From: Humimonas sp964465015 | GTDB taxonomy: Bacteria > Gemmatimonadota > Gemmatimonadetes > Palauibacterales > Palauibacteraceae | DNA length: 40,118 bases | Assembly: GCA_964465015.1 (NCBI GenBank) | Contig: CAYXHP010000042.1 | Span: forward strand, 1 to 40,118 | Reading direction: 5' to 3' | Shown: positions 31,560 through 40,118 of the stretch, one piece after another | Numbering within the stretch: position 1 is the stretch's first letter | How the letters are laid out: every line of letters begins with the position of its first letter | Notes under the pieces: model-generated | Database searches by the model: none | What the model saw: only the letters and a program-made list of their open reading frames with translations | What the model was told of the DNA's origin: nothing | Position numbers and translations under genes: made by a program

Positions 31560-34500
31560 TCAGGAGCCCGGCGGGCTCTCCCCGGTGGACCCGGCGGGTT
31601 CGGACGCCCGCCAACGCCGCAGCCTCCCCGCCAGCGAGCGCCCGCGCGCCTTCGACCATCGCAGTCCGTCGTCGATGATCTCGTAGAAGACGGGCACCAC
31701 CAGGAGGGTGAGCGCCGTGGAGGTGAACATCCCCGCCACCACGGCCACGCCCAGCGGCCGACGGGACTCGGAGCCGGCCCCCAGCGCCAGCGCGATGGGC
31801 AGGACGCCGAAGATGATCGCCACGGAGGTCATGAGGATGGGCCGCAGCCGGACGGTGCCGGCCGTGAGGACCGCCTCTCGGCGCTCCAGCCCCGCCTCCC
31901 GCCGCTGGTTCGCATAGTCCACCAGCAGGATCGAGTTCTTGGTCACCAGCCCCATCAGCATGATGATCCCGATCATGCTGTAGATGTTGAGCGTCATGCC
32001 GAGCGCGGCGAGCGCCGCCACCGCCCCGACCAGGGCGAGCGGCAGGGCCAGCATGATCGTGAACGGGTGAACGAAGCTCTCGAACTGCGCCGCCAGCACC
32101 AGGTAGATGGCCACCACGGCCATCAGGAGCGCGAACAGGAGGCTCGCGAACGATTCCTGGAAGCTCTGCGCCTGGCCGGCGACCTCCGTGGAGAAGCCGC
32201 GCGGCAGCACCGAGTCGGCCAGCGCCTCGACGCGCTGCAGGGCCGTCCCGAGCGGCACGCCCACGACGTTGGCCCCGATCGTGGCGGAGCGCTCCCGGTT
32301 GTAGTGGCTCACGACGTTGGGGCCCGCGCGCTCGCTGAGCGTGACCACGTTGCCGAGCTGCACCAGTTGCCCCCCGGAGCCCCGCACGTAGATCGACTTG
32401 AGGTCCTCGGTCGTGGCCCGGAACCGGTTCTGGAGCTGCACCATGACCCAGTAGCGGTTGGATCCCCGCTCGAAGTCCCCCACGTGCTGTCCGCCCAGGA
32501 GGACCTGCAGGGTGTTGGAGATCTCCTCCACGCTCACCCCCAGGCGGGAGGCGCGGGCCCGGTCCACGCTCACCTGCACCTGCGGCTTGTTGAGGTCCAG
32601 GTTCGAGTCCACGCCCTGCAGGCCCGGGATGCGCGAGGCCAGGGTCACCATGCTGTCGGCGTACATCCCCAGAGTGTCCAGGTTCGGATACTGGATCACG
32701 AACTGGAGTGGCTTCCCGAACGCCCCGGTCTGCAGGCCGCTCAGAGCGATCGGATAGGCGTCGATCCCCGCCAGGCTCGCGAACTGGCCCCGAAGCTCGT
32801 TCATGATCTGGTCCTGGCTCTCCGATCGATGCGCCTTGAGCCGGACGAACACGAGCCCCGAGTTGACCGCCGGGGGACCACCGATGCTGAGGCCGATGGC
32901 CGAAAAGTAGCGGTCGACGCCGGCCGCGGAGCCGATCATCCGCTCCATCCGCCGGAGATAGGCGTCCGTGTAGTCCAGCGTGGAGCCTTCCGGCGCCTTG
33001 AAGGTGACGATGAACTGGCCCCGATCCTCCTGCGGGACGAACTCCTTTCCCATCACCCCCATGATGACGAAGCTGGCCATCAGGCTGCCGCCAGCGATCC
33101 CCACCATCGTCCAGCGGTGGTTCAGCGCCCAGCCCAGCGTCGCGCGGTAGGCGTCGGTCACCCGCTCGAGCAGGCGCTCGACCCACTCGAACACCCGGTT
33201 CCGTTGCTCCTCGAGCTTCAGAATGCGCGAGCTCAACATCGGGCTCAGGGTCAGCGCGACGAAGGCCGAGATGAGCACCGAGGCGGCGACGCCCAGCCCG
33301 AACTCCCGGAACAGCCGGCCCACGATCCCGCTGATGAGGGCGATCGGAAGGAACACGATGACGAGGGTGATGGCGATGGCGATGACGGCGAACGCGATCT
33401 CGGCCGAGCCGTGGTGCGCCGCCTCCATGGGCGACTCCCCGTCCTCGATGTGCCGGTAGATGTTCTCCACCACCACGATGGCGTCGTCCACGACGATGCC
33501 GATGGCGAGCACCAGGGCCAGCAGCGTGAGCGTGTTGATCGAGAAGCCGAGGACGTAGAAGACGGCGAACGTTCCGACGATGGACACGGGGATCGCCAGG
33601 GCCGGGATGAGCGTGGCCCTCCAGCTCCGCAGGAAGAGCAGGATCACCAGCACCACCAGCCCGAAGGCCACGAATAGCGTGAACTTGACCTCCGAGAGCG
33701 AGTCCTTGATGAAGTCCGCGTTGTTGACCGCGACCAGGATCTCGTAGCCCTCGGGCGCCTGCTGGCGGATCTGGTCCACCTCCGCCATCACCCGGTCGGC
33801 CACCTCGACGGTGTTCGCGTCGGACTGCTTGACCACACCTACGCCCACCGTGGGCCGGCCGTTGAACCGGGCCAACGTGCGCTCGTCCTGCGCCCCCGCC
33901 TCCGCGTATCCGACCTGGGAGAGCCGGATCGGCGTGCCGTTCCGGGTCGTGATGATGAGGTCGTTGAAGGCCGCGGCGGACGGGAACTGCCCCTGCGTGC
34001 GGACCGTGAACTCCCGGGTCTGACCCTCCAGGCGCCCGGACGGGAGGTCGACGTTCTCGGACACGAGTGCCTGGCGCACGTCGTCCACGGTGAGCCCGTG
34101 CGCGGCCAGCCGGCGCGAGTCGAGCCGGATGCGCACCGCGAAGCGCTGCTCGCCGCCCAGGATCACGTTTCCGACGCCGGCGATTCGCTCGAGCCGCTCC
34201 TTCATCACGTCGTTCGCGAAGTCGTTCACGCTCGTGATGGGCAGGGACGAGTTCTGGACGCTGAGCCAGATGATGGGCTGCGAGTTCGGGTCGAGCTTCT
34301 GGATGACCGGGTCCTCGGCATCGCGCGGGAGTTGGCCGCGGGCCAGGCTCACCTTGGCCCGCACGTCCTGGAGGGCCAGGTCGGCGTCGCGAGACAGCTC
34401 GAACTCGGCCGTGATCACGCTCGAGCCCTCGCCGCTGATCGAGGTCAACGTCTTGAGCCCCTCGATCGTGTTGATCTGCTCCTCGAGCGGCTTGGTGACG

Positions 34501-34685
34501 TTGGTCTCGACGACCGTGGGGCTGGCGCCCGGGAGCGCGGTGGTGACGCTGACGTACGGGTACTGGACGTTGGGAAGCTCGCTCACCGCCAGCGAGCGGT
34601 ACCCGAGCCAGCCCACGAGCAGGATCGCCAGCGAGACGACCAGCGTGAGGACGGGCCGCTTGATCGAGGTGTCGGGAAGGAACAC
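31560..34685 (-). CDS. RND efflux transporter permease (AcrB/HAE1 type)
   Basis: A 1041-residue proton-driven pump, normal length for the AcrB family, with twelve transmembrane helices and two large periplasmic loops. It begins MFLPDTSIKRPVLTLVVSLA. The proton-relay Asp pair in TM4 is present in LAIGIVVDDAIVVVENIYRH, as are PLALVGAVAALAALGMTLNI and GLVTKNSILLVDYANQRREA in the second half. It ends with a Ser/Gly/Pro tail. It probably exports hydrophobic compounds or drugs. GTG 34685 starts three bases after the stop of the adaptor gene, so the two form one operon. No TolC gene is adjacent; the one at 21394 or another elsewhere could serve. Confidence 0.96.
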   Translation of the reverse strand: MFLPDTSIKRPVLTLVVSLAILLVGWLGYRSLAVSELPNVQYPYVSVTTALPGASPTVVETNVTKPLEEQINTIEGLKTLTSISGEGSSVITAEFELSRDADLALQDVRAKVSLARGQLPRDAEDPVIQKLDPNSQPIIWLSVQNSSLPITSVNDFANDVMKERLERIAGVGNVILGGEQRFAVRIRLDSRRLAAHGLTVDDVRQALVSENVDLPSGRLEGQTREFTVRTQGQFPSAAAFNDLIITTRNGTPIRLSQVGYAEAGAQDERTLARFNGRPTVGVGVVKQSDANTVEVADRVMAEVDQIRQQAPEGYEILVAVNNADFIKDSLSEVKFTLFVAFGLVVLVILLFLRSWRATLIPALAIPVSIVGTFAVFYVLGFSINTLTLLALVLAIGIVVDDAIVVVENIYRHIEDGESPMEAAHHGSAEIAFAVIAIAITLVIVFLPIALISGIVGRLFREFGLGVAASVLISAFVALTLSPMLSSRILKLEEQRNRVFEWVERLLERVTDAYRATLGWALNHRWTMVGIAGGSLMASFVIMGVMGKEFVPQEDRGQFIVTFKAPEGSTLDYTDAYLRRMERMIGSAAGVDRYFSAIGLSIGGPPAVNSGLVFVRLKAHRSESQDQIMNELRGQFASLAGIDAYPIALSGLQTGAFGKPLQFVIQYPNLDTLGMYADSMVTLASRIPGLQGVDSNLDLNKPQVQVSVDRARASRLGVSVEEISNTLQVLLGGQHVGDFERGSNRYWVMVQLQNRFRATTEDLKSIYVRGSGGQLVQLGNVVTLSERAGPNVVSHYNRERSATIGANVVGVPLGTALQRVEALADSVLPRGFSTEVAGQAQSFQESFASLLFALLMAVVAIYLVLAAQFESFVHPFTIMLALPLALVGAVAALAALGMTLNIYSMIGIIMLMGLVTKNSILLVDYANQRREAGLERREAVLTAGTVRLRPILMTSVAIIFGVLPIALALGAGSESRRPLGVAVVAGMFTSTALTLLVVPVFYEIIDDGLRWSKARGRSLAGRLRRWRASEPAGSTGESPPGS

Positions 34686-34688
34686 GGC

Positions 34689-35900
34689 TCAGCCGCCGCC
34701 GGATGAGGCCGAGTCGGTCCCCGCCGCCGACACGGTGTCGGCCGGGACCCCGGGCCCGAAGCCCTCGATCCGCACCGGGCTGCCGTCGGAGAGCCGCTGC
34801 TGGCCCGCGGTCACGACGGTGTCGCCGGCCGAGATGCCCGACTGGATCTCGACCCGGCCCGCTGAGCGCACCCCCACCGTGACGGGCACTCTCTCCGCCT
34901 CGCCGGCCCGAACCCGGTAGACGAACGAACGGCCCTGCTCCGGCACGATCGCGGCCTCGGGCACGACGATGGCGCGCGGCCGACGCTCGAGGACCAGCCG
35001 CACGTCCGCCGACGCGCCCGGCCTCAGGCGGCCGTCCTGGTTGGGAACGGCGGCTTTCACCGTCATGGTGCGGTTCTGCGGGTCGACGGTGGGGCTCACG
35101 AAGAACACGGTGCCGTCGAACCATTGGCCGGCCAGGCCGGGCAACTGCACCTGCATCGCGCTCCCCGTCCTCACCCGGTCGGCGTACTGCTCGGGGACGG
35201 TGAAGCGCACCTGCAGCGTGTCGTCGTCCGTCACCGTGAAGAGCGGATCGCCCTTGCGGACGTAATCTCCGACGTCGAAGGTCCGCTCGCCGACCCGGCC
35301 GGCGAACGGTGCCCGGATGGTGGCGTCGTGCAACTGCTCGCGGGCCAGGGCGACGTTGGCTCGAGCCTGGCCCAGCTGGGCCTCCGCCGACTGGTAACTC
35401 GACTGCAGGTCGTCGAACGCCTGCTTGCTGATCGCGCCCTGCGAGAGGAGCTCCCGGTTCCGCTGGACCTGTCGCTGCAGGTTGTCGGCCTGGGCCTCGG
35501 CCTGGGCGGCCGACGCGCGGGCGGCCTGGAGCGACGCCTCGAGCTTGGAGGCGTCGAGCTGCACCAGGACCTCCCCCGTGGGGACGTGACTCCCCTCCCG
35601 GAAATCGATCCGCGAGACCGTGCCGTCCACCTGGGAGGCCACCTCGGCCGACGCCTGGGCCTCGAGCGTGCCCACCGCATCCACCTCGACGGAGATGGTG
35701 TCCGTCGCCGCCACGGAGACCTGGACCGGCTGGGAGCGTGCCTGTCCGCCGGCCTGTGATCCGCCGCCCCCTCCCCCGCACGCCGCGAGGACGAGCGCGA
35801 CCACCGACACGGGCACGACCCCCGCGACCGCGCTCCGCAAGCGCGACGGGCCGGCGCGCACGCGCCGGCCCACCGGGATGGGTCCACCGGCCCGCTCCAT
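34689..35900 (-). CDS. RND efflux periplasmic adaptor lipoprotein
   Basis: About 403 residues from ATG 35900. The signal peptide SVVALVLAAC ends in a lipobox, followed by six glycines. The lipoyl/barrel-sandwich, coiled-coil hairpin and beta-barrel domains of the AcrA/MexA family are all visible: VDAVGTLEAQASAEVASQVD, ASKLEASLQAARASAAQAEA, LHDATIRAPFAGRVGERTFD, LQVRFTVPEQYADRVRTGSA and VSPTVDPQNRTMTVKAAVPN. It links the RND permease with an outer-membrane channel. The start is uncertain: a longer frame reaches 35966, where GGGAAGG immediately abuts an ATG, while 35900 has a weak site but gives a normal lipoprotein signal. A Ser/Gly-rich tail ends the protein. Confidence 0.93.
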   Translation of the reverse strand: MERAGGPIPVGRRVRAGPSRLRSAVAGVVPVSVVALVLAACGGGGGGSQAGGQARSQPVQVSVAATDTISVEVDAVGTLEAQASAEVASQVDGTVSRIDFREGSHVPTGEVLVQLDASKLEASLQAARASAAQAEAQADNLQRQVQRNRELLSQGAISKQAFDDLQSSYQSAEAQLGQARANVALAREQLHDATIRAPFAGRVGERTFDVGDYVRKGDPLFTVTDDDTLQVRFTVPEQYADRVRTGSAMQVQLPGLAGQWFDGTVFFVSPTVDPQNRTMTVKAAVPNQDGRLRPGASADVRLVLERRPRAIVVPEAAIVPEQGRSFVYRVRAGEAERVPVTVGVRSAGRVEIQSGISAGDTVVTAGQQRLSDGSPVRIEGFGPGVPADTVSAAGTDSASSGGG

Positions 35901-35985
35901 GGTGGGTCCGCAGCGCGCCCGCGGGCTTTCCCTGCCCGATTCTCTATTCGACACTCCGGCCCCCATCCTTCCCGAGATCCAGGTC

Positions 35986-37017
35986 CTATTTCTCCCGGAA
36001 CGCCGCCGAGCTGGTCGAATGCCCCGGATCGACCTTGGCGTCGGGATCGGCGAAGTGGACCGCGTTGTTGACGGCGATCGCGGCCTCCCCGAAGCCGGTC
36101 GAGATGAGCTCCAGCTTGCCCTCGTAGGTCACGATGTCACCGGCGGCGAACACGCCGGGGATGCTGGTCATCATACGCGTATCGACCCTGATCGTGTTTC
36201 CTTCCAGCTCCAGACCCCACTCGGCGATGGGTCCGATGTTGGGCACGAACCCGATCAGCGCCAGCACGTCGTCGATCTCGAGCTCGCGCCGCTCCTCGGT
36301 CCGGTTGTCGTAGACCGTGGCGCCGGTGATCCGGTCGCTCCCGTGGATGGCCTCCACCTCGTGGTAGGTCAGGAGGTCGATCTCTCCCTTCTCGGCCGCC
36401 GTCTCCACCAGGCGCACGGTGTGATCGTGCGCCCGGTACCGGTCGGAGCGGTGGATGTGCACGATCCGCTCGGCCACGTCTCGCAGGGCCCAGCTCCAGT
36501 CGAAAGCGGAGTCGCCGCCCCCGACGAGCAGGACCCGACGACCCCTGAACGCCTCTGGATCGTGCACGTGTGGCCACACGCCGCGCTTCCAGAACTCATC
36601 GAATCCCGGGCACTTGAGCCGCCGCGCCCGGAAGGCGCCCTTGCCCGCCGCGATCACGACGGTGCGACTCGGCCGCTCGCCTCTGTCCGTCTGGAGCACG
36701 AACCGGTCCGCTTCCCGGCGCACCCCCTCCACCTTCTCATCCAGGCAGATCTCGGCGTCGAACTGCGTGGCCTGCTGCACGAGCGCCTTGGCCAGGTCCT
36801 TGGCCAGGATCTTCGGGAAGCCGGCCACGTCGAAGATGTCCTTCTCCGGGTAGAGGGCCGTCAGCTGTCCTCCCAACTCCGGGAGGACGTCGATGAGCCG
36901 CGCGCTCACGCCGCGCATGCCGGCGTAGAAGAGCCCGTAGAGCCCCGTGGGCCCCCCGCCGATGATCGTGACGTCGACCAGATCCGACCTCACCGTGTCG
37001 TCCGACTCTCCCTTCAT
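35986..37017 (-). CDS. ferredoxin--NADP reductase type 2 (thioredoxin-reductase-like)
   Basis: A 343-residue FAD/NAD(P) oxidoreductase of the type-2 ferredoxin-NADP reductase group (Bacillus YumC, Chlorobium FNR). The FAD motif is VDVTIIGGGPTGLYGLFYAG; the second dinucleotide site is RRVLLVGGGDSAFDWSWALR; the C-terminal FAD motif is TSIPGVFAAGDIV, with LISTGFGEAAIAVNNAVHF after it. The redox CxxC of true thioredoxin reductases is absent, and the FNR-type DWSW follows the NADP site, which supports the call. It would exchange electrons between NADPH and ferredoxin. Its ATG overlaps the stop of the PgsA-like gene (ATGA). Confidence 0.92.
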   Translation of the reverse strand: MKGESDDTVRSDLVDVTIIGGGPTGLYGLFYAGMRGVSARLIDVLPELGGQLTALYPEKDIFDVAGFPKILAKDLAKALVQQATQFDAEICLDEKVEGVRREADRFVLQTDRGERPSRTVVIAAGKGAFRARRLKCPGFDEFWKRGVWPHVHDPEAFRGRRVLLVGGGDSAFDWSWALRDVAERIVHIHRSDRYRAHDHTVRLVETAAEKGEIDLLTYHEVEAIHGSDRITGATVYDNRTEERRELEIDDVLALIGFVPNIGPIAEWGLELEGNTIRVDTRMMTSIPGVFAAGDIVTYEGKLELISTGFGEAAIAVNNAVHFADPDAKVDPGHSTSSAAFREK

Positions 37018-37658
37018 CCGTTCACCCGGTCCGCGATCCGAGCTCCCCTCGCGCTGGACACCGCTTTCTGCTGGCTCAAACGAGTGCTGTAGGTGCCGTA
37101 GTCGATGATGGCGTACACGGAGGAGATCCCCACAAGAACGACCAGCAGCGCCACGAACCTCGGCCAGAACAGGAGGGCGAAGAACGTGGCGACCTGCAGG
37201 CCGGTGGTCAACTTGCCTCCCAGGCGGGACCGGAACGGGAGCGTCCGGCCGGCCAGGCGGCCCACCAGGTAGGAGCCGGCCGTGAAGATATCCCGGAGCA
37301 CGAGGATCAGGAAGCCGGCCCAGTCCAGCTGTCCGCCCGGCAGGAACGAGATGAGGCCGACGAGAACGAAGATCTTGTCGCAGAACGGGTCGAGGAGCGA
37401 GCCGAGCTCGGAGGAGGTCCCGCTCAGCCGCGCGATGAGACCATCCAGGAGGTCGGTGAGGGCGCCGGCCGCCACCACCACCGCGAGCCATCCCCGGTCG
37501 CTCAGGAGCAGGAAGAGGAGCGCCAGGGGGATGCGGCTCAGGGAGAGGAGGTTCGAGAAGGTGAGGAAGCCGGGATCCTGATCCTCCGGCTCGACGCCGG
37601 TGTCGCCGGAGCCCCCTCGCCGCGTCGGGTCGGTCACTCCGGCGCTCTCGTCGCTCAC
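37014..37658 (-). CDS. pgsA: CDP-alcohol phosphatidyltransferase, PgsA-like
   Basis: A 214-residue membrane enzyme, probably CDP-diacylglycerol-glycerol-3-phosphate 3-phosphatidyltransferase, which makes phosphatidylglycerophosphate. The complete CDP-alcohol signature D-x2-DG-x2-AR-x8-G-x3-D-x3-D is present from Asp69 to Asp94 (TDLLDGLIARLSGTSSELGS, then LLDPFCDK). About five to six transmembrane helices follow. The first roughly 30 residues (MSDESAGVTDPTRRGGSGDT) are a hydrophilic extension beyond the usual start; the catalytic part begins at FLTFSNLLSLSRIPLAL. Other CDP-alcohol transferases with the same signature cannot be excluded. It is the third gene of a tight run (SDR, AI-2E-type, PgsA, FNR). 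Confidence 0.88.
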   Translation of the reverse strand: MSDESAGVTDPTRRGGSGDTGVEPEDQDPGFLTFSNLLSLSRIPLALLFLLLSDRGWLAVVVAAGALTDLLDGLIARLSGTSSELGSLLDPFCDKIFVLVGLISFLPGGQLDWAGFLILVLRDIFTAGSYLVGRLAGRTLPFRSRLGGKLTTGLQVATFFALLFWPRFVALLVVLVGISSVYAIIDYGTYSTRLSQQKAVSSARGARIADRVNG

Positions 37659-37665
37659 GTTCTCC

Positions 37666-38955
37666 TCAGTCCGATCGTGTCGCTTCGCCCGCGAGCCCGT
37701 CGCGGAACCACCGCGAGACCCTGTAGCGCCGCAAGGCCGCGGACAGCACCAGCTTGAGAAACACGGCCAACGGGACCGCGAGGAGCAGTCCGACGAAACC
37801 GAAGAAGAAGCTGAACAGGGCCAGCGCCAGGATCACCCACACGGGGTGCAACCCGACCGAGCGTCCGACGATCCGTGGCGCCAGGATGCTCTCCAGCACC
37901 TGCTCGGCGCCGAACACGACCGCGATCTTGATCACGCCACCCAGGAAATGCCCGCTGAACAGGGCGATGAGCACCGAGACCAGCAGACTGGCGATGAGTC
38001 CCAGGTACGGGACGAAGTTCAGCACGCCCGCCAGAAGACCGAGCAGGAGGGCGTACGGGAAGCCGAGGATCCAGAAGCCCACGCCGATGATGATGCCCAC
38101 GCAGGTGGCCAGGAGGAGCTGGCCCCGGAGATACCGTCCCAGGAGACGGTCGAACTCCGTCGCGAAGTCCACCACGCGCCGCCGGTAGACCGTGGGCAGG
38201 AGCTCCTCGATCCGCTTCCTGAGCACGTCCCAGTCCCGGAGCAGGTAATAGCTCAGGATGGGGAGCAGGACGAAGTAGCCCAGCACGCTGAGGACCGCCC
38301 CGATCCCCCGTCCGATGCCGAGCACCGCCTGCACACCGCCGGAGGCGATCTCGGCCTGCCGGCGCTGCAGGTAGCGCACGAGGGCCTGCGCGTCCACGTC
38401 CCGAAGGGTGGGGACGGTCCGCTCGTCCAGCCCCTTGATCCCGAGCCCGATCACCCAGCTCCGGAGTCCCTCGATCCAGTGCTCGAGCGTGCGGAGATAG
38501 AGCGGCACGTTGGCGATGAGTTGGGAAACCTGGTTCGCGACGGCCGGGATGAGGACGAAGATGAGGAGCGCCAGGATGCCCGCGAGCGGGAGAGCCAGGA
38601 GCGCCACGGCCGCCGGGCGCGGCAGACCGAGCCGCTGCAGACGGTCCACGACGGGATCCAGCACGTACGCCAGCAGGAGCGCGAGTACGAACGGCGCCAG
38701 CAGGAGCCCCGCCCGCTCCACGATCCACAGGAGCGTGAGCGCGGCCGCCCCGATCGTGAGCCGCGCGACGAGCGGAGAGGACCGGTGCGGCCACGCCAGG
38801 TACAGGAAGAGGAAGAAGAGGATGAACGGCGACAGCACCGATCGGACGCTGACGGCCAGGATGGCGAAGGCGAGCACGATCACCACCGCCGACAGCCAGG
38901 GCGGACGGTCCGCGCGCACCTCGATCGTCTCCTCGCTCGCCGGACCGTCGGTCAC
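37666..38955 (-). CDS. AI-2E family (PerM/UPF0118) transporter
   Basis: A 429-residue inner-membrane protein with about seven to eight transmembrane helices. Family-typical stretches are ERAGLLLAPFVLALLLAYVL, DPVVDRLQRLGLPRPAAVAL, an amphipathic middle with LIANVPLYLRTLEHWI, and the C-terminal FGFPYALLLGLLAG-type ILGFPYALLLGLLAGVLNFV, PYLGLIASL, then APRIVGRSVGLHPVWVILAL. Members include the AI-2 exporter TqsA and sodium/proton antiporters, so the substrate is open. GTG 38955 overlaps the previous stop (GTGA) and has a strong GGAGG seven bases upstream, inside the preceding gene. The first roughly 100 residues contain extra hydrophobic helices. Confidence 0.92.
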   Translation of the reverse strand: MTDGPASEETIEVRADRPPWLSAVVIVLAFAILAVSVRSVLSPFILFFLFLYLAWPHRSSPLVARLTIGAAALTLLWIVERAGLLLAPFVLALLLAYVLDPVVDRLQRLGLPRPAAVALLALPLAGILALLIFVLIPAVANQVSQLIANVPLYLRTLEHWIEGLRSWVIGLGIKGLDERTVPTLRDVDAQALVRYLQRRQAEIASGGVQAVLGIGRGIGAVLSVLGYFVLLPILSYYLLRDWDVLRKRIEELLPTVYRRRVVDFATEFDRLLGRYLRGQLLLATCVGIIIGVGFWILGFPYALLLGLLAGVLNFVPYLGLIASLLVSVLIALFSGHFLGGVIKIAVVFGAEQVLESILAPRIVGRSVGLHPVWVILALALFSFFFGFVGLLLAVPLAVFLKLVLSAALRRYRVSRWFRDGLAGEATRSD

Positions 38956-39944
38956 AGGTAATCCTCCAGCGCGACGGTGAACGGGATGGGCTCGAGGCGG
39001 AACACGCGCCGGAGCGCGACCGCCGCATCCGCCACCGCGCGCGGGAGCGCCAGGAGTCGGAGGGCCTCGACGGCCGCCGGAGCCGACAGCCCGGACCGGT
39101 TGGCCAGCGAGGCGACTCGTCGTCCCGCCCAGCGCGGAAGGCGGACGATCCGTCCCGCCCCGGAGAGCCGCCCGGCCACGGCGCGCACCAGCTCGAGGGG
39201 CGAGATCGCATCCGGGCCGGCCAGGTCGTGGGAGGCGCCGGCGACGTCCTCGCGCTCGACGGCCTGGCACAGGGCCTCCGCCACGTCCTCGACCGCTGCG
39301 GGCTGCACCAGACCCTCGTGCGCCAGCGCCGGTGGCACCAGGAGCGGGCCCCTCCTGAGCACGCGTGCCAGCGCCGAGACCACGTGGTCGTCCGGCCCCA
39401 CCACCAGGGACGGCCGCACGATGACGTGCTCGGCCACCGCTCCCCTGACGATGCCCTCCGCTTCCCGCTTGCGCCGCAGAAACGGTCCGAGCGCCTGATC
39501 GGCGCCCAGCGCGCTCACGTAGACGATGCGGCGAACGTCGGCGCGGTCTGCGGCCCGGACCAGGTGGCGGGTCCCGTCCAGGTCCAGGCGCCTGGCCTCC
39601 TCGCCAGCCTCGACGAGCTTCCCGGCCAGGTGCACGACGACGTCGCAACCATGCACGACCTCGTCGATTCCCGAGGCGGCCGTGAGGTCGGCCGCCACCC
39701 ACTCGAGCCCCCGCGCCGGGCGTGCCCCGGCTCCGCCCCGGCACGCCGCCCGGACGCGGTGACCGCGGCCCAGCAGACGCGGGATCAGGTGACGGCCCAG
39801 GAAACCGCTTCCGCCGACGACCAGCACGCTGGCGCTGTGGGTCGGGCCCGCGAGGAGGGGCTCCTCCGCGGCCTCGGTCGCGGTCTCGCCGCCCGGCGGT
39901 GCTCGAAATGGGTAGGGACGAGGCGACGAAGAGCCCCCCGACAT
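38952..39944 (-). CDS. NAD(P)-binding SDR, complex I NDUFA9-like
   Basis: A 330-residue atypical short-chain dehydrogenase of the NDUFA9-like/SDR5 type. After a Pro/Ala-rich N terminus, the nucleotide-binding motif is SVLVVGGSGFLGRHLIPRLL (about residues 38-57). DVVVHLAGKLVEA and RRIVYVSALGADQALGPF follow. The Tyr-x3-Lys catalytic pair is not kept: the position after LGPF reads LRRKREAEGIVR, common in this non-catalytic branch. VIVRPSLVVGPDDH and a helical C-terminal part follow. Such proteins bind NAD(P)H; enzymatic activity is doubtful. ATG 39944 has AGGAGA upstream. It heads the four-gene minus-strand run, each gene overlapping or nearly touching the next. Confidence 0.87.
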   Translation of the reverse strand: MSGGSSSPRPYPFRAPPGGETATEAAEEPLLAGPTHSASVLVVGGSGFLGRHLIPRLLGRGHRVRAACRGGAGARPARGLEWVAADLTAASGIDEVVHGCDVVVHLAGKLVEAGEEARRLDLDGTRHLVRAADRADVRRIVYVSALGADQALGPFLRRKREAEGIVRGAVAEHVIVRPSLVVGPDDHVVSALARVLRRGPLLVPPALAHEGLVQPAAVEDVAEALCQAVEREDVAGASHDLAGPDAISPLELVRAVAGRLSGAGRIVRLPRWAGRRVASLANRSGLSAPAAVEALRLLALPRAVADAAVALRRVFRLEPIPFTVALEDYL

Positions 39945-40011
39945 GACGTCTCCTGGCTGGCGGCACGAGAAGCGTCAATGTGCCGCCGCCTGTGGAGTTG
40001 CGCAACGTGGC

Positions 40012-40118
<107 letters not shown>

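Noticed and set aside
30805..35781. A 1658-codon open frame antisense to the SMC-like ATPase gene and continuing through the RND genes
   Set aside because: It is a GC-rich shadow frame: amino-acid composition is Gly/Arg/Pro-heavy with no domain, and the real RND permease and adaptor occupy the same strand in another frame.

Overview
This window is very GC-rich, codon-biased bacterial DNA that looks like a chromosomal contig from Gemmatimonadota or a close relative such as Acidobacteriota. The assignment is an inference from gene content. It rests on an ADOP-type duplicated permease next to a PadR repressor, a TIGR02999-type ECF sigma factor next to a TPR Ser/Thr kinase, a TolB-like PD40 lipoprotein, a second ECF sigma factor heading an efflux operon, and frequent GTG starts. 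The right end collapses into poly-G/poly-C from about 40012, so it is almost certainly a contig end. I found no rRNA, tRNA, CRISPR array, integrase or transposase.

Layout. 1-1913: a molybdenum hydroxylase (CO-dehydrogenase-like) FAD subunit and the start of its 2Fe-2S subunit on the minus strand, with a divergent CoxG-like gene. 1910-8532: minus-strand genes for an SRPBCC protein, a VOC protein, a PLP trans-sulfuration enzyme, a methyltransferase, a TPR Ser/Thr kinase and its upstream ECF sigma factor. 8809-9762: PD40 lipoprotein. 9820-13031: ADOP permease and PadR regulator, with a promoter and a palindromic operator overlapping it. 13035-15933: a segment flanked by a near-identical 21-bp direct repeat, holding a frameshifted membrane gene, a YaiI/DUF188 gene without a standard start, a PD40 scrap and a DUF389 membrane protein. 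16013-19497: etfBA, an unknown gene and endonuclease IV, all minus. 19862-25558: ECF sigma factor, probable anti-sigma, Spy/CpxP-like protein, TolC, MacA-like adaptor and MacB-like permease. 25673-27419: a conserved small protein and a patatin. 27404-27961: an AhpD/carboxymuconolactone-decarboxylase-like protein with an in-frame UGA. 28078-31503: SbcD- and YhaN/SbcC-like genes. 31560-35900: RND pump and adaptor. 35986-39944: ferredoxin-NADP reductase, PgsA-like, AI-2E-family and NDUFA9-like SDR genes in a tight minus-strand run.

How the genes work together. Three envelope or efflux modules recur: the PadR-controlled ADOP permease, the ECF-controlled TolC-MacA-MacB set with a periplasmic LTxxQ protein, and a tripartite RND pump. 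The kinase-sigma pair resembles the ECF43 type, in which the kinase activates the sigma factor by phosphorylation. EtfAB and the Cox genes are electron-transfer functions.

Most notable result: the gene at 27404-27961 reads straight through a UGA that sits exactly at the second Cys of the AhpD E-x11-C-x2-C-x3-H catalytic motif. A hairpin follows within the distance expected of a bacterial SECIS element. It is a strong selenoprotein candidate that ordinary annotation would split into two fragments.
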